A stretch of DNA of 64,000 nt, taken from Flavobacterium limnophilum (GTDB taxonomy: Bacteria > Bacteroidota > Bacteroidia > Flavobacteriales > Flavobacteriaceae). The position numbers and the translations under genes were made by a program. The stretch covers positions 1,426,001-1,490,000 of the forward strand of contig NZ_CP114289.2 in the NCBI RefSeq assembly GCF_027111315.2, in the 5' to 3' direction. Of this stretch, positions 9,277 through 16,818 are shown in pieces. The notes beneath the pieces are model-generated. The model had not been told where the DNA came from. It did no database searches and saw nothing but the letters and a program-made list of their open reading frames with translations. Positions within the stretch are counted from its first letter, which is position 1; each line of letters begins with the position of its first letter.

Positions 9277-9291
9277 TGACGTTTAATAAAC
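9277..9291. promoter_or_regulatory. Candidate operator copy 2 for the Nudix-type regulator
   Basis: TGACGTTTAATAAAC contains a near-palindromic GTTTAATAAAC core. It is the inverted counterpart of 9109-9124 and lies upstream of the regulator's own promoter. The rest of the 358-nt gap is AT-rich and shows no gene. Confidence 0.35.
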
Positions 9292-9337
9292 AAAATACAA
9301 TAAAAATGTCGTATATTCGAAATCCCGAATAAATCAT

Positions 9338-9345
9338 TACTTTTG
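9338..9345 (+). promoter_or_regulatory. -7 element of the Nudix regulator promoter
   Basis: TACTTTTG fits TAnnTTTG, 72 nt ahead of the ATG at 9418. Confidence 0.45.
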
Positions 9346-9417
9346 TAAACGGGAGTGATTTTCAACAAACTGTCTGGTCGTTCCACAAAATGAAATTAAT
9401 TATATCCTGAATCCAAT

Positions 9418-10155
9418 ATGGCTCCCAAAATAATTCCCAATATATCCGTTGACTGTGTCGTTTTTGGTTATGACGGCACCACAAAATCTTTGAATGTATT
9501 GTTGATTAAACGGTATTTGGAATCCAAAGAAACCCACGAAATCCTAGTCAATGATTATGTATTGACAGGCTATCATGCCTTGGAAAATGAAAATATGGAC
9601 GATACTGCTGCCCGAGTTTTGAGGGAATTAACGGGACTCGAGAATCTGTATAAAAAACAATTTAGAGTCTTTGGAGACCCCAATCGTTTGATGAACGAAA
9701 AAGACATTGTTTGGGTGGAAAGCGAAAATTTCAATCCACGAACGATAACAATTGCTTACTATTTTTTGGTAAAAACCCACGAGGTCGACATAGAAAACAA
9801 CAGCCATTATCCGCAATGGTTTCCGGTAAACGACTTGCCGGAATTGGGATTTGACCACAAAAAAATCATCACGGAAGCTTACGCCGATTTAAAAGCTAAA
9901 TCCTTGACAGAGCCCATTATTTTTGAGTTGTTACCCAATAAATTCACCGTCAAGGAATTGCAGGACGTGTACGAATCCATATTGGGCGTGGAAATTGACA
10001 ATCGCAATTTTAGAAGAAAATTGTTGATCAAGAAATACCTGATCGAACTGGACGAAAAACAAGTGGGCGTTTCCAAAAAACCTTCACAACTTTTTATGTT
10101 CAGCAAAGATATTTACCAGAAAATCTACAAGGAAAGTTATTTGATAAGTATTTAG
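9418..10155 (+). CDS. NrtR-type regulator: Nudix sensor plus winged helix
   Basis: A 245-residue protein. Residues about 8-150 form a Nudix fold in which the catalytic Nudix box is degenerate (GYHALENENMDDTAARVLRELTGL keeps the RELTG core but not the full REUXEE pattern), as in ligand-sensing NrtR-family regulators. Residues about 160-240 form the winged-helix domain (FTVKELQDVYESILGVEIDNRNFRRKLLIKKYLIE), the typical DNA-binding half. The family includes NAD regulators and Bacteroidota sugar regulators such as the arabinose regulator AraR. Its divergent position next to the sugar operon makes it the likely local regulator. Confidence 0.85.
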   Translation: MAPKIIPNISVDCVVFGYDGTTKSLNVLLIKRYLESKETHEILVNDYVLTGYHALENENMDDTAARVLRELTGLENLYKKQFRVFGDPNRLMNEKDIVWVESENFNPRTITIAYYFLVKTHEVDIENNSHYPQWFPVNDLPELGFDHKKIITEAYADLKAKSLTEPIIFELLPNKFTVKELQDVYESILGVEIDNRNFRRKLLIKKYLIELDEKQVGVSKKPSQLFMFSKDIYQKIYKESYLISI

Positions 10156-10173
10156 TTTTGATTTCTCCGCAAA

Positions 10174-11445
10174 CTAAGCATCCCCTTTCGTCCTCTTTTC
10201 CGGCCTGATAATCATTCGCAAAGATTGGTCTTTCGAGAAATAAGCAATCATCCAATGGTAAAAAGTGTTGATTCGGTTGCGATAGGTTATCAAGGACATC
10301 AGGTGGACAAACAGCCAAATCATCCAGGCAAAAAAGCCTTTGAAGTGCATTTTGGGTTTGGGTAAATCCACGACAGCCTTGTTTTTTCCGATAATCGCCA
10401 TAGAACCTTTATCGTTGTATTTAAAGGGGTTCAACGGTTTATTTTGTATCATCAACTTGAAGTTTTCGGCCAGATTCTCTCCTTGCTGAATAGCGACCTG
10501 AGCAACTTGCGGATGACCTTCCGGAAAAGCTGCATCAGTCAATTGAATACAAGTGTCGCCAATGGCATAGATATTTTCAGTAGCGTTTACTTTGTTGAAG
10601 GCATCGGTGGCCATTCGTTTGCCGCGACCGTAACTTTCTGCTGGAATTCCTTCAAATTCCCTGGCTGAAACGCCTGCCGCCCAAATCAAGTTTTTGGTTT
10701 GGATGGTTTTTCCGTCGGCAAAGAAAACGGTATCGTCTTTATAATCAATTACTCGGGTGTTGAGTTTTACGATAACTCCCAATTTGGTTACGGCTTCGAG
10801 AGTGTCTTCTTGCGATTGTTTACTCATTGGCGACAGTAAAGCATCACCACCGTCAACCAAATAAATATTACTGGCAGAAGTTTCTAGCTCAGGATATTCT
10901 TTGAGTAAAATATTTTTTCGCATTTCGGCAAACATCCCGGAGACTTCCACTCCTGTTGGTCCACCACCGGCAACCACAATGGTTAGCAGTGCTCTTCTTT
11001 TGCGAATATCTTTGGTTATGGCGGCTTTTTCCAGATTTTTCAACAAAGTGTTGCGCATCTCGATGGCATCGTTGAGGGTTTTCATCGGAATTGCATTTTT
11101 CTTGACATTTTCCATTCCAAAATAACTCGTTTCGGCTCCCGTTGCAAAAACCAAGTGGTCGTAATGCAATTCGCCGTTATTGAGAATGATTTTGTTTTCG
11201 GCAGGAATTACCTTTTGCAATTCGCCTAGACGAAACTGCAGGTTCTTTTTGCCCGCAAAAAATTTTCGAAAAGGATAACTGATACTGGAAGGTTCCAAAA
11301 ATGCCGTGGCCACCTGATAAATAAGCGGCGGAAAGAAATTATAGTTGTTTTTGTCGACAAGGATTACTTCAATCCCTTTGTAGTTTGCCAATTCTTTGGC
11401 CAAATTAATGCCAGCAAAACCGCCTCCAATGATTACTATTTGCAT
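10174..11445 (-). CDS. ndh: Type II NADH:quinone dehydrogenase
   Basis: A 423-residue FAD-dependent oxidoreductase that passes electrons from NADH to menaquinone without pumping protons. The N-terminal FAD site is IVIIGGGFAGINLAKEL, the NADH site is IVVAGGGPTGVEVSG near residue 165, and the FAD-binding IYAIGDTC is near residue 290. The C-terminal region (FFAWMIWLFVHLMSLITYRNR) is hydrophobic and amphipathic, as expected for membrane attachment. It stands alone, convergent with the Nudix regulator (18-nt gap). Confidence 0.9.
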   Translation of the reverse strand: MQIVIIGGGFAGINLAKELANYKGIEVILVDKNNYNFFPPLIYQVATAFLEPSSISYPFRKFFAGKKNLQFRLGELQKVIPAENKIILNNGELHYDHLVFATGAETSYFGMENVKKNAIPMKTLNDAIEMRNTLLKNLEKAAITKDIRKRRALLTIVVAGGGPTGVEVSGMFAEMRKNILLKEYPELETSASNIYLVDGGDALLSPMSKQSQEDTLEAVTKLGVIVKLNTRVIDYKDDTVFFADGKTIQTKNLIWAAGVSAREFEGIPAESYGRGKRMATDAFNKVNATENIYAIGDTCIQLTDAAFPEGHPQVAQVAIQQGENLAENFKLMIQNKPLNPFKYNDKGSMAIIGKNKAVVDLPKPKMHFKGFFAWMIWLFVHLMSLITYRNRINTFYHWMIAYFSKDQSLRMIIRPEKRTKGDA

Positions 11446-11505
11446 ATCGAAACTTTTATAAAATGATTACTTTATAAAAGTACAATATAAATTCAGGTAC
11501 AAATA

Positions 11506-12840
11506 TTAGTTTTTGAATTTTTTAACAGGCTTTTCTTTATTCGAATCCGCTTTGGTTTGAAGCAATTGATTGGCCAATAATTTTTCAATCAATTCATCTT
11601 TGGTCAAATGGTGGAAAATGGTTTTGACCTTGTTTTTGAAATCGGCTGAAACTTCGTGATTGGGTTTGGTCTTGAAAATTTGTTTTGCCCATAAAAGCGT
11701 GTTGTTTTCTTCGATATTCTCGGCAGTTGGTTTTTGGAATTTGGTGAATTTAATTCCCAATTCTCTTTCGAAATCGGCAATTTCAGCGACTTCTTCTGGT
11801 TGCAAAACCGTTAACGAAAGTCCCTTTGCTCCTGCCCTTGCGGTTCTTCCGCTACGGTGGACATAGTTTTCATAAGTGTCCGGCAAATGGTAATTGACCA
11901 CATAAGCCATTTCTTTTACGTCAATGCCTCGGGCAGCCAAATCGGTTGCCACCAAAATATTGATGTGTCCTTCACGAAATTGTTCCATAATTCGATCCCG
12001 GATTCCTTGCGACAAACTCCCGTGCAAAGCTCCTGACGAAAACCGGTTGATGGCCAAGTTCTTGGCTAATTTATTGACGGCGGCTTTGGTTTTGCAAAAA
12101 ATAATCCCGCGTTCACCTTCTTTGGAAGTCAAGAAATGCATCAAAATATCCAGTTTTTCTATTGGATCAACCACGATATATTGGTGGTCTATTCCTTGAT
12201 TCCCTACCGTTTCCATATCAGCACTAACCTGAACCACGTTTTTGTTCAAGTAGTTCTGAATCAATTGTTTTATGGTTCCGGGCATCGTAGCCGAAAAAAG
12301 AAAAGTTCTGCGATTCTTGGGCAATTCGGCAATGATTTCGTCCAAGCCTTCTTTCAGGATTGTAACCATTTCGTCCGCTTCATCCAATACCAAAAATTGG
12401 GTTTCTTTCAAACTGATGGCTTTGCGCTGAATCAAATCAATCAATCTTCCCGGCGTAGCCACCACAATATGTGTTGGCGAAGTCAATCGTTCGATTTGTG
12501 GTTTTATTGGAATTCCCCCACAAGTTTCAGCGATGGAAACTTCTGGAAGATATTTGGCGAATGCTTCCAAATTACTAAAAATCTGGTGTCCCAATTCGCG
12601 AGTTGGAGCCAATATAACTGCTTGAACAGAAGAGATATTGGTGTCAATCAATTGAAGTAATGGTAATCCAAAGGCTGCAGTTTTTCCAGTTCCCGTTTTT
12701 GCCAACCCAACAACATCAGTATTGGACAAAAGCAATGGAATTGTTTTTTGCTGGATTTCTGTAGGCACAACAATTTTTAAATCATCAAGTGCTTTTATAA
12801 TGGATTCCTGGATTCCTAAATCAGAGAATTGTTTTGACAT
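11506..12840 (-). CDS. DEAD-box RNA helicase
   Basis: A 444-residue ATP-dependent RNA helicase with all core motifs in order: Q-motif region, AKTGTGKT (motif I), PTREL (Ia), GG, TPGR (Ib), DEAD (II), SAT (III), RGIIFCKTK (IV), DLAARGID (V) and HRSGRTAR (VI). The short Lys-rich tail (KEKPVKKFKN) is typical of RhlE/DbpA-like proteins that act on ribosome assembly or mRNA decay. Its specific substrate cannot be told from sequence. Confidence 0.92.
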   Translation of the reverse strand: MSKQFSDLGIQESIIKALDDLKIVVPTEIQQKTIPLLLSNTDVVGLAKTGTGKTAAFGLPLLQLIDTNISSVQAVILAPTRELGHQIFSNLEAFAKYLPEVSIAETCGGIPIKPQIERLTSPTHIVVATPGRLIDLIQRKAISLKETQFLVLDEADEMVTILKEGLDEIIAELPKNRRTFLFSATMPGTIKQLIQNYLNKNVVQVSADMETVGNQGIDHQYIVVDPIEKLDILMHFLTSKEGERGIIFCKTKAAVNKLAKNLAINRFSSGALHGSLSQGIRDRIMEQFREGHINILVATDLAARGIDVKEMAYVVNYHLPDTYENYVHRSGRTARAGAKGLSLTVLQPEEVAEIADFERELGIKFTKFQKPTAENIEENNTLLWAKQIFKTKPNHEVSADFKNKVKTIFHHLTKDELIEKLLANQLLQTKADSNKEKPVKKFKN

Positions 12841-12890
12841 TTTTTAGATTTTATAATTTATAAAATTGTTGCTTTGAAAACAGATTCCAT

Positions 12891-12968
12891 AGCCCCGATA
12901 GCAGTGGAAATCCTTTTCTTTTTTTTCTTTAAAAAAAGAAAAGATTGTAACGGATAGCGGGAATAGCT
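12891..12968 (+). ncRNA. Structured repeat element, copy 1 (ATAGCAG / CGGATAG motif)
   Basis: A long imperfect hairpin lies between the two helicase genes. The outer pair is CCCG (894-897) with CGGG (958-961), extended by AGC/GCT. The strands ATAGCAG (898-904 of the 12 kb block) and CGGATAG (951-957) face each other, and an inner stem CTTTTCTTTTTTT / AAAAAAAGAAAAG closes it. The same two heptamers, with different flanking pairs, occur at 57399-57436. The written orientation is opposite to the flanking genes. It recalls motifs scattered in flavobacterial genomes (possibly Flavo-1-like), which I cannot confirm. Confidence 0.45.
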
Positions 12969-12976
12969 CCTGAAAA

Positions 12977-14515
12977 TTAATCCGCTTCGTTCATTATTTT
13001 TTCGCGATACTTTTTACCAATTAACAACAGTAATTTCTGTTTATAATCATCAACCAACCATTCGCGGTAGTTTTTACTGCATTGGCTCAAGCATTTGGCG
13101 TAGCGTTTCAAGCGGCATTCGATATCTGGATCCAATTCTTTGAACAATTCTTTGGCATCCCGCAATTCTTCGGTATTATCGACACACATGGCGGCGTGTT
13201 GCTCCAGTGATTTGTCCAAAACTATTTTGGAACGCAAGTTTTGGGCAATGGCCAGTTTGTGTTCTTCGTCCACATCAAAAGTCACGACTTCTGTTTTGGC
13301 GAATTTCGCTCGCAATTCCGGCGGCATGGTGTATTTGAAATACAATTCGATTTCGGTATCGTCCCGCAAGTTTTCTAAATAAAATTCCGGTGATTTGAAG
13401 ATGTGTTGCCAGTTTACAGGCTCATTCCACAATCCGAAACGGGCGGCATTATTTCCTAAATCAATCACGTTAAATTCGTCTTTACCGGGCAATTTTCGAG
13501 AACCACGACCAATCATTTGAAAGTACAAAGTCAATGATTTCGTGGCTCGGTTCAAAATAATGGTTTCCACGGTAGGTTCGTCAAAACCGGTGGTCAAGAT
13601 CCCCACCGAGGTCAAAATAGCGTCTGGAGTATGTTTGAACCAATGCAAAATATCTTTACGTTCCTCGTTACTGCTGGTGTTGTCCAAATGTCGGATTCCA
13701 TATCCAGCTTCCCTAAACGTTTCATAAACGTACAAAGAAGTGTTGATTCCATTATTGAAAATCAGGGTTTTTTTGCCCAATGATTTTTCGGTATAAGCGT
13801 GCAATAATTTTTCTTGCATCGCCATATTCGTGTATAAATCGTCAGATGATTTTACGGTATAATCTCCGTTGATTCCGACTTTCAAGGAAGTCAAGCCTAC
13901 ATCGTAACTATATGTAACCGCTTTGGCCAAAAATCCTTTGTCGATCAAGGAACCAATGGTGTCGCCCACAATCAATTCGTTGTAGCTTTCGTGCATCGGC
14001 AACTTGATATTCGAACTTAAAGGCGTTGCGGTAACCCCCAAGATAAAGGCGTTTTTGAACGAACTCAATAATTTTCGAAAGGAATTATAATGCGCCTCAT
14101 CGATAATGACCAAACCAATGTTGTCGAGATGCAATTTCTCGTCATTGATACGGTTTTTCAAGGTTTCGACCATTGCCACAAAACAGAAATAATCGTTTTG
14201 ATCCGGTAATTCTTTTACTTTACTGTTGATGATTTTGTTTTTTACACCAAAACCTTTCAACATTTTTGAAGTTTGCTTGCAAAGCTCGATTCTATGGGTC
14301 AAAACCACCACTTTCTTGTCGTGTTTGGACAAATATTGACGTACAATTTCAGAAAAAACCACTGTTTTTCCTCCGCCAGTTGGCAATTGGTACAACAAAT
14401 GATAATTATTTGATGCATTGTCCAGTCGTTCAAAGATGGTTTCTATATCTCCTTTTTGATAGGAATAAAGTTGTTTTCTATCTTCTATTTCTGTTTCTAA
14501 AGTATTTTGAGACAT
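12977..14515 (-). CDS. SF2 DEAH-box helicase (SSL2/YejH-like)
   Basis: A 512-residue superfamily 2 helicase or translocase. It has LPTGGGKTVVFSEI (motif I, about residue 45), DEAH (II), GVTATP (III), TTGFDEPTVETIIL and the arginine finger text QMIGRGSR (VI). The architecture of two RecA-like lobes plus a short helical tail resembles YejH/RadD and the motor domain of HsdR, but there are no methylase or specificity subunits nearby. A role in DNA repair or recombination is an inference. Confidence 0.88.
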   Translation of the reverse strand: MSQNTLETEIEDRKQLYSYQKGDIETIFERLDNASNNYHLLYQLPTGGGKTVVFSEIVRQYLSKHDKKVVVLTHRIELCKQTSKMLKGFGVKNKIINSKVKELPDQNDYFCFVAMVETLKNRINDEKLHLDNIGLVIIDEAHYNSFRKLLSSFKNAFILGVTATPLSSNIKLPMHESYNELIVGDTIGSLIDKGFLAKAVTYSYDVGLTSLKVGINGDYTVKSSDDLYTNMAMQEKLLHAYTEKSLGKKTLIFNNGINTSLYVYETFREAGYGIRHLDNTSSNEERKDILHWFKHTPDAILTSVGILTTGFDEPTVETIILNRATKSLTLYFQMIGRGSRKLPGKDEFNVIDLGNNAARFGLWNEPVNWQHIFKSPEFYLENLRDDTEIELYFKYTMPPELRAKFAKTEVVTFDVDEEHKLAIAQNLRSKIVLDKSLEQHAAMCVDNTEELRDAKELFKELDPDIECRLKRYAKCLSQCSKNYREWLVDDYKQKLLLLIGKKYREKIMNEAD

Positions 14516-14625
14516 TGTTTTTTATTGGATTTTTGCAAAAATACGCCTAAAAAACAGTTATTCCACTAAATTATACCATAAATAAAGTAGAAGGATTAAA
14601 TAAAATCGTTTATGGGAGCTTTCAA

Positions 14626-15153
14626 TTAATAATCGAAACGTTCCAAAATGGCATTAAATTCCTCTTTGTTGAACCAGTTTTGTTGCCTTGTTTCATCACT
14701 TATCGAAATGATTCTGGCCTTGAATTCTTCCAATATTCCGTTGGCAATCATAAATTTAATAGCTTGCTCAAAGGAGCTGAGCATACTTTTGAAGAAAGCT
14801 TCCGGTTTAACGAGTCGTTCTGCCGAGAAAGTTTGGGCAATTTCGATGGAATACAGCATCACGTCGGCAATTACAAAAGGATCGACACCCAAAAGAATGA
14901 AATGTTTGATGTATTTTTGGGCAACGGAACGCCGCATCTTCGGTCTTCGTGGTTTTCCAGAAGTTTTTTGAGGGTAATATTCATTCGAAATTTTGATTTT
15001 GCATTCCTTCAGCAACGTGTCTTCTTTTGGATTAAAAACAAAATCATAATAAGTTTTGACCACGGTAAATTTCTCATACAATTCGAGAATTTGCTCTTCG
15101 AGTTGTTGTTTGTTCAATTCCCCCAGGTATTTTTTTAAATCGCGCTTGCTCAT
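14626..15153 (-). CDS. DUF6155-like conserved protein
   Basis: A 175-residue, charged, mostly helical cytosolic protein starting MSKRDLKKYLGELNKQQLEEQILELYEKF. The central GKPRRPKMRRSVAQKYIKHFILLGVD segment is basic. I recognise it as a Bacteroidota conserved family (DUF6155, from memory) with no known function. Its own short upstream region and the facing DUF3817 gene suggest a single-gene transcript. Confidence 0.7.
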   Translation of the reverse strand: MSKRDLKKYLGELNKQQLEEQILELYEKFTVVKTYYDFVFNPKEDTLLKECKIKISNEYYPQKTSGKPRRPKMRRSVAQKYIKHFILLGVDPFVIADVMLYSIEIAQTFSAERLVKPEAFFKSMLSSFEQAIKFMIANGILEEFKARIISISDETRQQNWFNKEEFNAILERFDY

Positions 15154-15225
15154 TATGATATTTTATAAGTACAAAAGTAAATTAGTTTTAAGAATGTATT
15201 AGGAAATAAAATCAATGTTAATCCT

Positions 15226-15233
15226 TAGTTTTG
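15226..15233 (+). promoter_or_regulatory. -7 element of the DUF3817 gene promoter
   Basis: TAGTTTTG fits TAnnTTTG and lies 29 nt ahead of the ATG at 15263. Confidence 0.5.
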
Positions 15234-15262
15234 CCTTTTTATAAACCAAAACAATACTATTA

Positions 15263-15556
15263 ATGGTCAAAATTTTTAAAAACATCGCCATCCTGGAAGG
15301 AATCTCTTATTTGGCTTTATTTGCCAACATGCTTTTAGTCAAGCCAACAAATCTGGAACTATACAAAACTTTCTTGTATCCTATAGGAATGACGCACGGA
15401 GTATTATTTATTGGATATGTTGCCTCGGCATTTTTAATCACAAAATCCCAAAAATGGAGTTTCGGAACGCTTTCGATTGTATTGATTGCTTCACTCCTGC
15501 CGCTTGCGACTTTTTTTGTGGAAAGAAAATATGTGCAAGTTCCCGTAAGCAAATAA
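15263..15556 (+). CDS. DUF3817 small membrane protein
   Basis: A 97-residue protein with three predicted membrane helices (ILEGISYLALFANMLL, GMTHGVLFIGYVASAFLI, FGTLSIVLIASLLPLATFFV). The EGISYLALF and HGVLFIGY motifs are those of the DUF3817 family, found alone or attached to MFS transporters. The function is unknown. It is followed at once by an inverted-repeat element (15570-15653) that can end its transcript. Confidence 0.82.
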   Translation: MVKIFKNIAILEGISYLALFANMLLVKPTNLELYKTFLYPIGMTHGVLFIGYVASAFLITKSQKWSFGTLSIVLIASLLPLATFFVERKYVQVPVSK

Positions 15557-15569
15557 CATAGCTTTTTTC

Positions 15570-15653
15570 ACCGCAGATTACTTCGTCAATTCGCTATCGC
15601 TCGGGTCGCAATTTTATTTCAAATAATTGGAATAAAATTTGCTAATCTGCGGT
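15570..15653. repeat. Inverted-repeat element, possible bidirectional terminator
   Basis: Outer arms ACCGCAGATTA (15570-15580) and TAATCTGCGGT (15643-15653) are a perfect 11-bp inverted repeat. A nested stem GCAATTTTATT / AATAAAATTTGC sits near the right end. T-runs follow the outer stem on both strands. The sequence resembles dispersed CCGCAGATT repeats of Bacteroidota; it lies between convergent genes. Confidence 0.6.
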
Positions 15654-15658
15654 TGTTT

Positions 15659-16048
15659 TTATTCCTGCAAGCGGTCTTTCACAAACTCTATTTCTGTTTT
15701 TCCGTGGGCTTTTGGTTTTCCGTCAGCACCCAAATTTACCATCGTGGTATGGTCTATCGTTATGATGGTTTCACGAGTCATCATGTTTCGGGCTTCACAT
15801 TTTAGCGTAAGCGAAGTGATACCAAACTTGATGACATCAATACCGATTTCGATAATATCGCCTTGTCTGGCGGAACTTCTAAAATTGATTTCCGACATGT
15901 GCTTGGTCACAATTTTGGTGTTTTCCAATTGGATGATGGAATACAAAGCCAATTCTTCGTCAATCCAGGCCAATAATTTTCCGCCAAATAATGTTCCGTT
16001 AGGATTCAAGTCTTCTGGTTTTACCCATTTTCTAGTGTGGAATCTCAT
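15659..16048 (-). CDS. Acyl-CoA thioesterase (hotdog fold)
   Basis: A 129-residue YciA/BFIT-type hotdog thioesterase. Key text is NPNGTLFGGKLLAWIDEELALYS (catalytic helix region with the conserved Asp/Glu) and the strand TKHMSEINFRSSARQGDIIEI. I chose the ATG at 16048 (MRFHTRKWVKPEDLNP), which is where homologues start; an upstream in-frame ATG at 16090 would add 14 atypical residues. It hydrolyses acyl-CoA thioesters in the cytosol; substrate unknown. Confidence 0.83.
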   Translation of the reverse strand: MRFHTRKWVKPEDLNPNGTLFGGKLLAWIDEELALYSIIQLENTKIVTKHMSEINFRSSARQGDIIEIGIDVIKFGITSLTLKCEARNMMTRETIITIDHTTMVNLGADGKPKAHGKTEIEFVKDRLQE

Positions 16049-16116
16049 ATTGTTTATATATATCCACAAAAATACTTTTTCTTGTCCCATTTTTCCATAA
16101 ATTTAAAGAAAAAACC

Positions 16117-16503
16117 ATGGATCAAAGAGATACTTTTTTAAAAGAATTTAGAGGCGAAACCATTGGCACCATTACCGACCAATCCTCATCAGACGAATTG
16201 TTTCAAAATCAAGTACTTCGTCCAATTTTGAAACTGCAGAACGATTTGTTTATCGCTTCCTTCATCAACCATTTGGGCAAAAACAGAATTGATTTCAACA
16301 CTTTTACTGTCGAAAAAAAATTGACAACCATAGAAAACGCCATTCAAAAAGACATCAAGTTCCGTAACGCCTTGAAAGGGATGATTATAGCACTTTTTAC
16401 CCTTGATGAATATGCTCAGTACATCAAAAATTCTTCCAGCCTGAACAAAAGAATGATGGGAATGCTTATTGAACGCTTGAAAAGTCAAGTGCAGTTGTTT
16501 TGA
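16117..16503 (+). CDS. Conserved flavobacterial protein of unknown function
   Basis: A 128-residue cytosolic, alpha-helical protein (MDQRDTFLKEFRGETIGTITD, later EKKLTTIENAIQKDIKFRNALKGMIIALFT, ending LIERLKSQVQLF). It looks like a conserved family restricted to flavobacteria, sometimes labelled glyoxalase, but I see no glyoxalase metal ligands or fold. The gene is divergent from the thioesterase. Function not assigned. Confidence 0.75.
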   Translation: MDQRDTFLKEFRGETIGTITDQSSSDELFQNQVLRPILKLQNDLFIASFINHLGKNRIDFNTFTVEKKLTTIENAIQKDIKFRNALKGMIIALFTLDEYAQYIKNSSSLNKRMMGMLIERLKSQVQLF

Positions 16504-16528
16504 GGGGGATTGGATTTAAATGTTAATC

Positions 16529-16789
16529 TTATCTCAATAATAAAATTGTAACTATTGAACTTATTGGAGTGCATAAAACAAATAAAGCATAATCAACTTT
16601 TCGAAATTTTTTAAAGTTTGTTAAATATGCAATAATTATTGTTGTTATTATTGATAAAGCAAAATAACCAAGAATATAAAAACCTCCACCAAGAGCACTT
16701 GAAGTATTTCTTGTTTGATTCTCGATATCCCAAACTAAACAATTGATCAACAAAATAAATATGACCATAAAAGTTCTAAGTAATATCAT
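16529..16789 (-). CDS. Small hypothetical membrane protein
   Basis: An 86-residue protein with three predicted hydrophobic helices (LRTFMVIFILLINCLVW, GFYILGYFALSIITTIIIAYL, YALFVLCTPISSIVTILLL). I do not recognise a family. It ends 25 nt from the convergent conserved gene and lies 29 nt downstream of the M1 peptidase side of the region. Hydrophobicity pattern and clean start support a real gene, but low complexity leaves doubt. Confidence 0.5.
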   Translation of the reverse strand: MILLRTFMVIFILLINCLVWDIENQTRNTSSALGGGFYILGYFALSIITTIIIAYLTNFKKFRKVDYALFVLCTPISSIVTILLLR

Positions 16790-16818
16790 TTTTTTGTTTT
16801 TTATTCACCGAATAGTAT

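Noticed and set aside
12977..14515. SF2 helicase as the motor of a type I restriction system
   Set aside because: No methylase or specificity subunit is nearby and no nuclease domain is seen.
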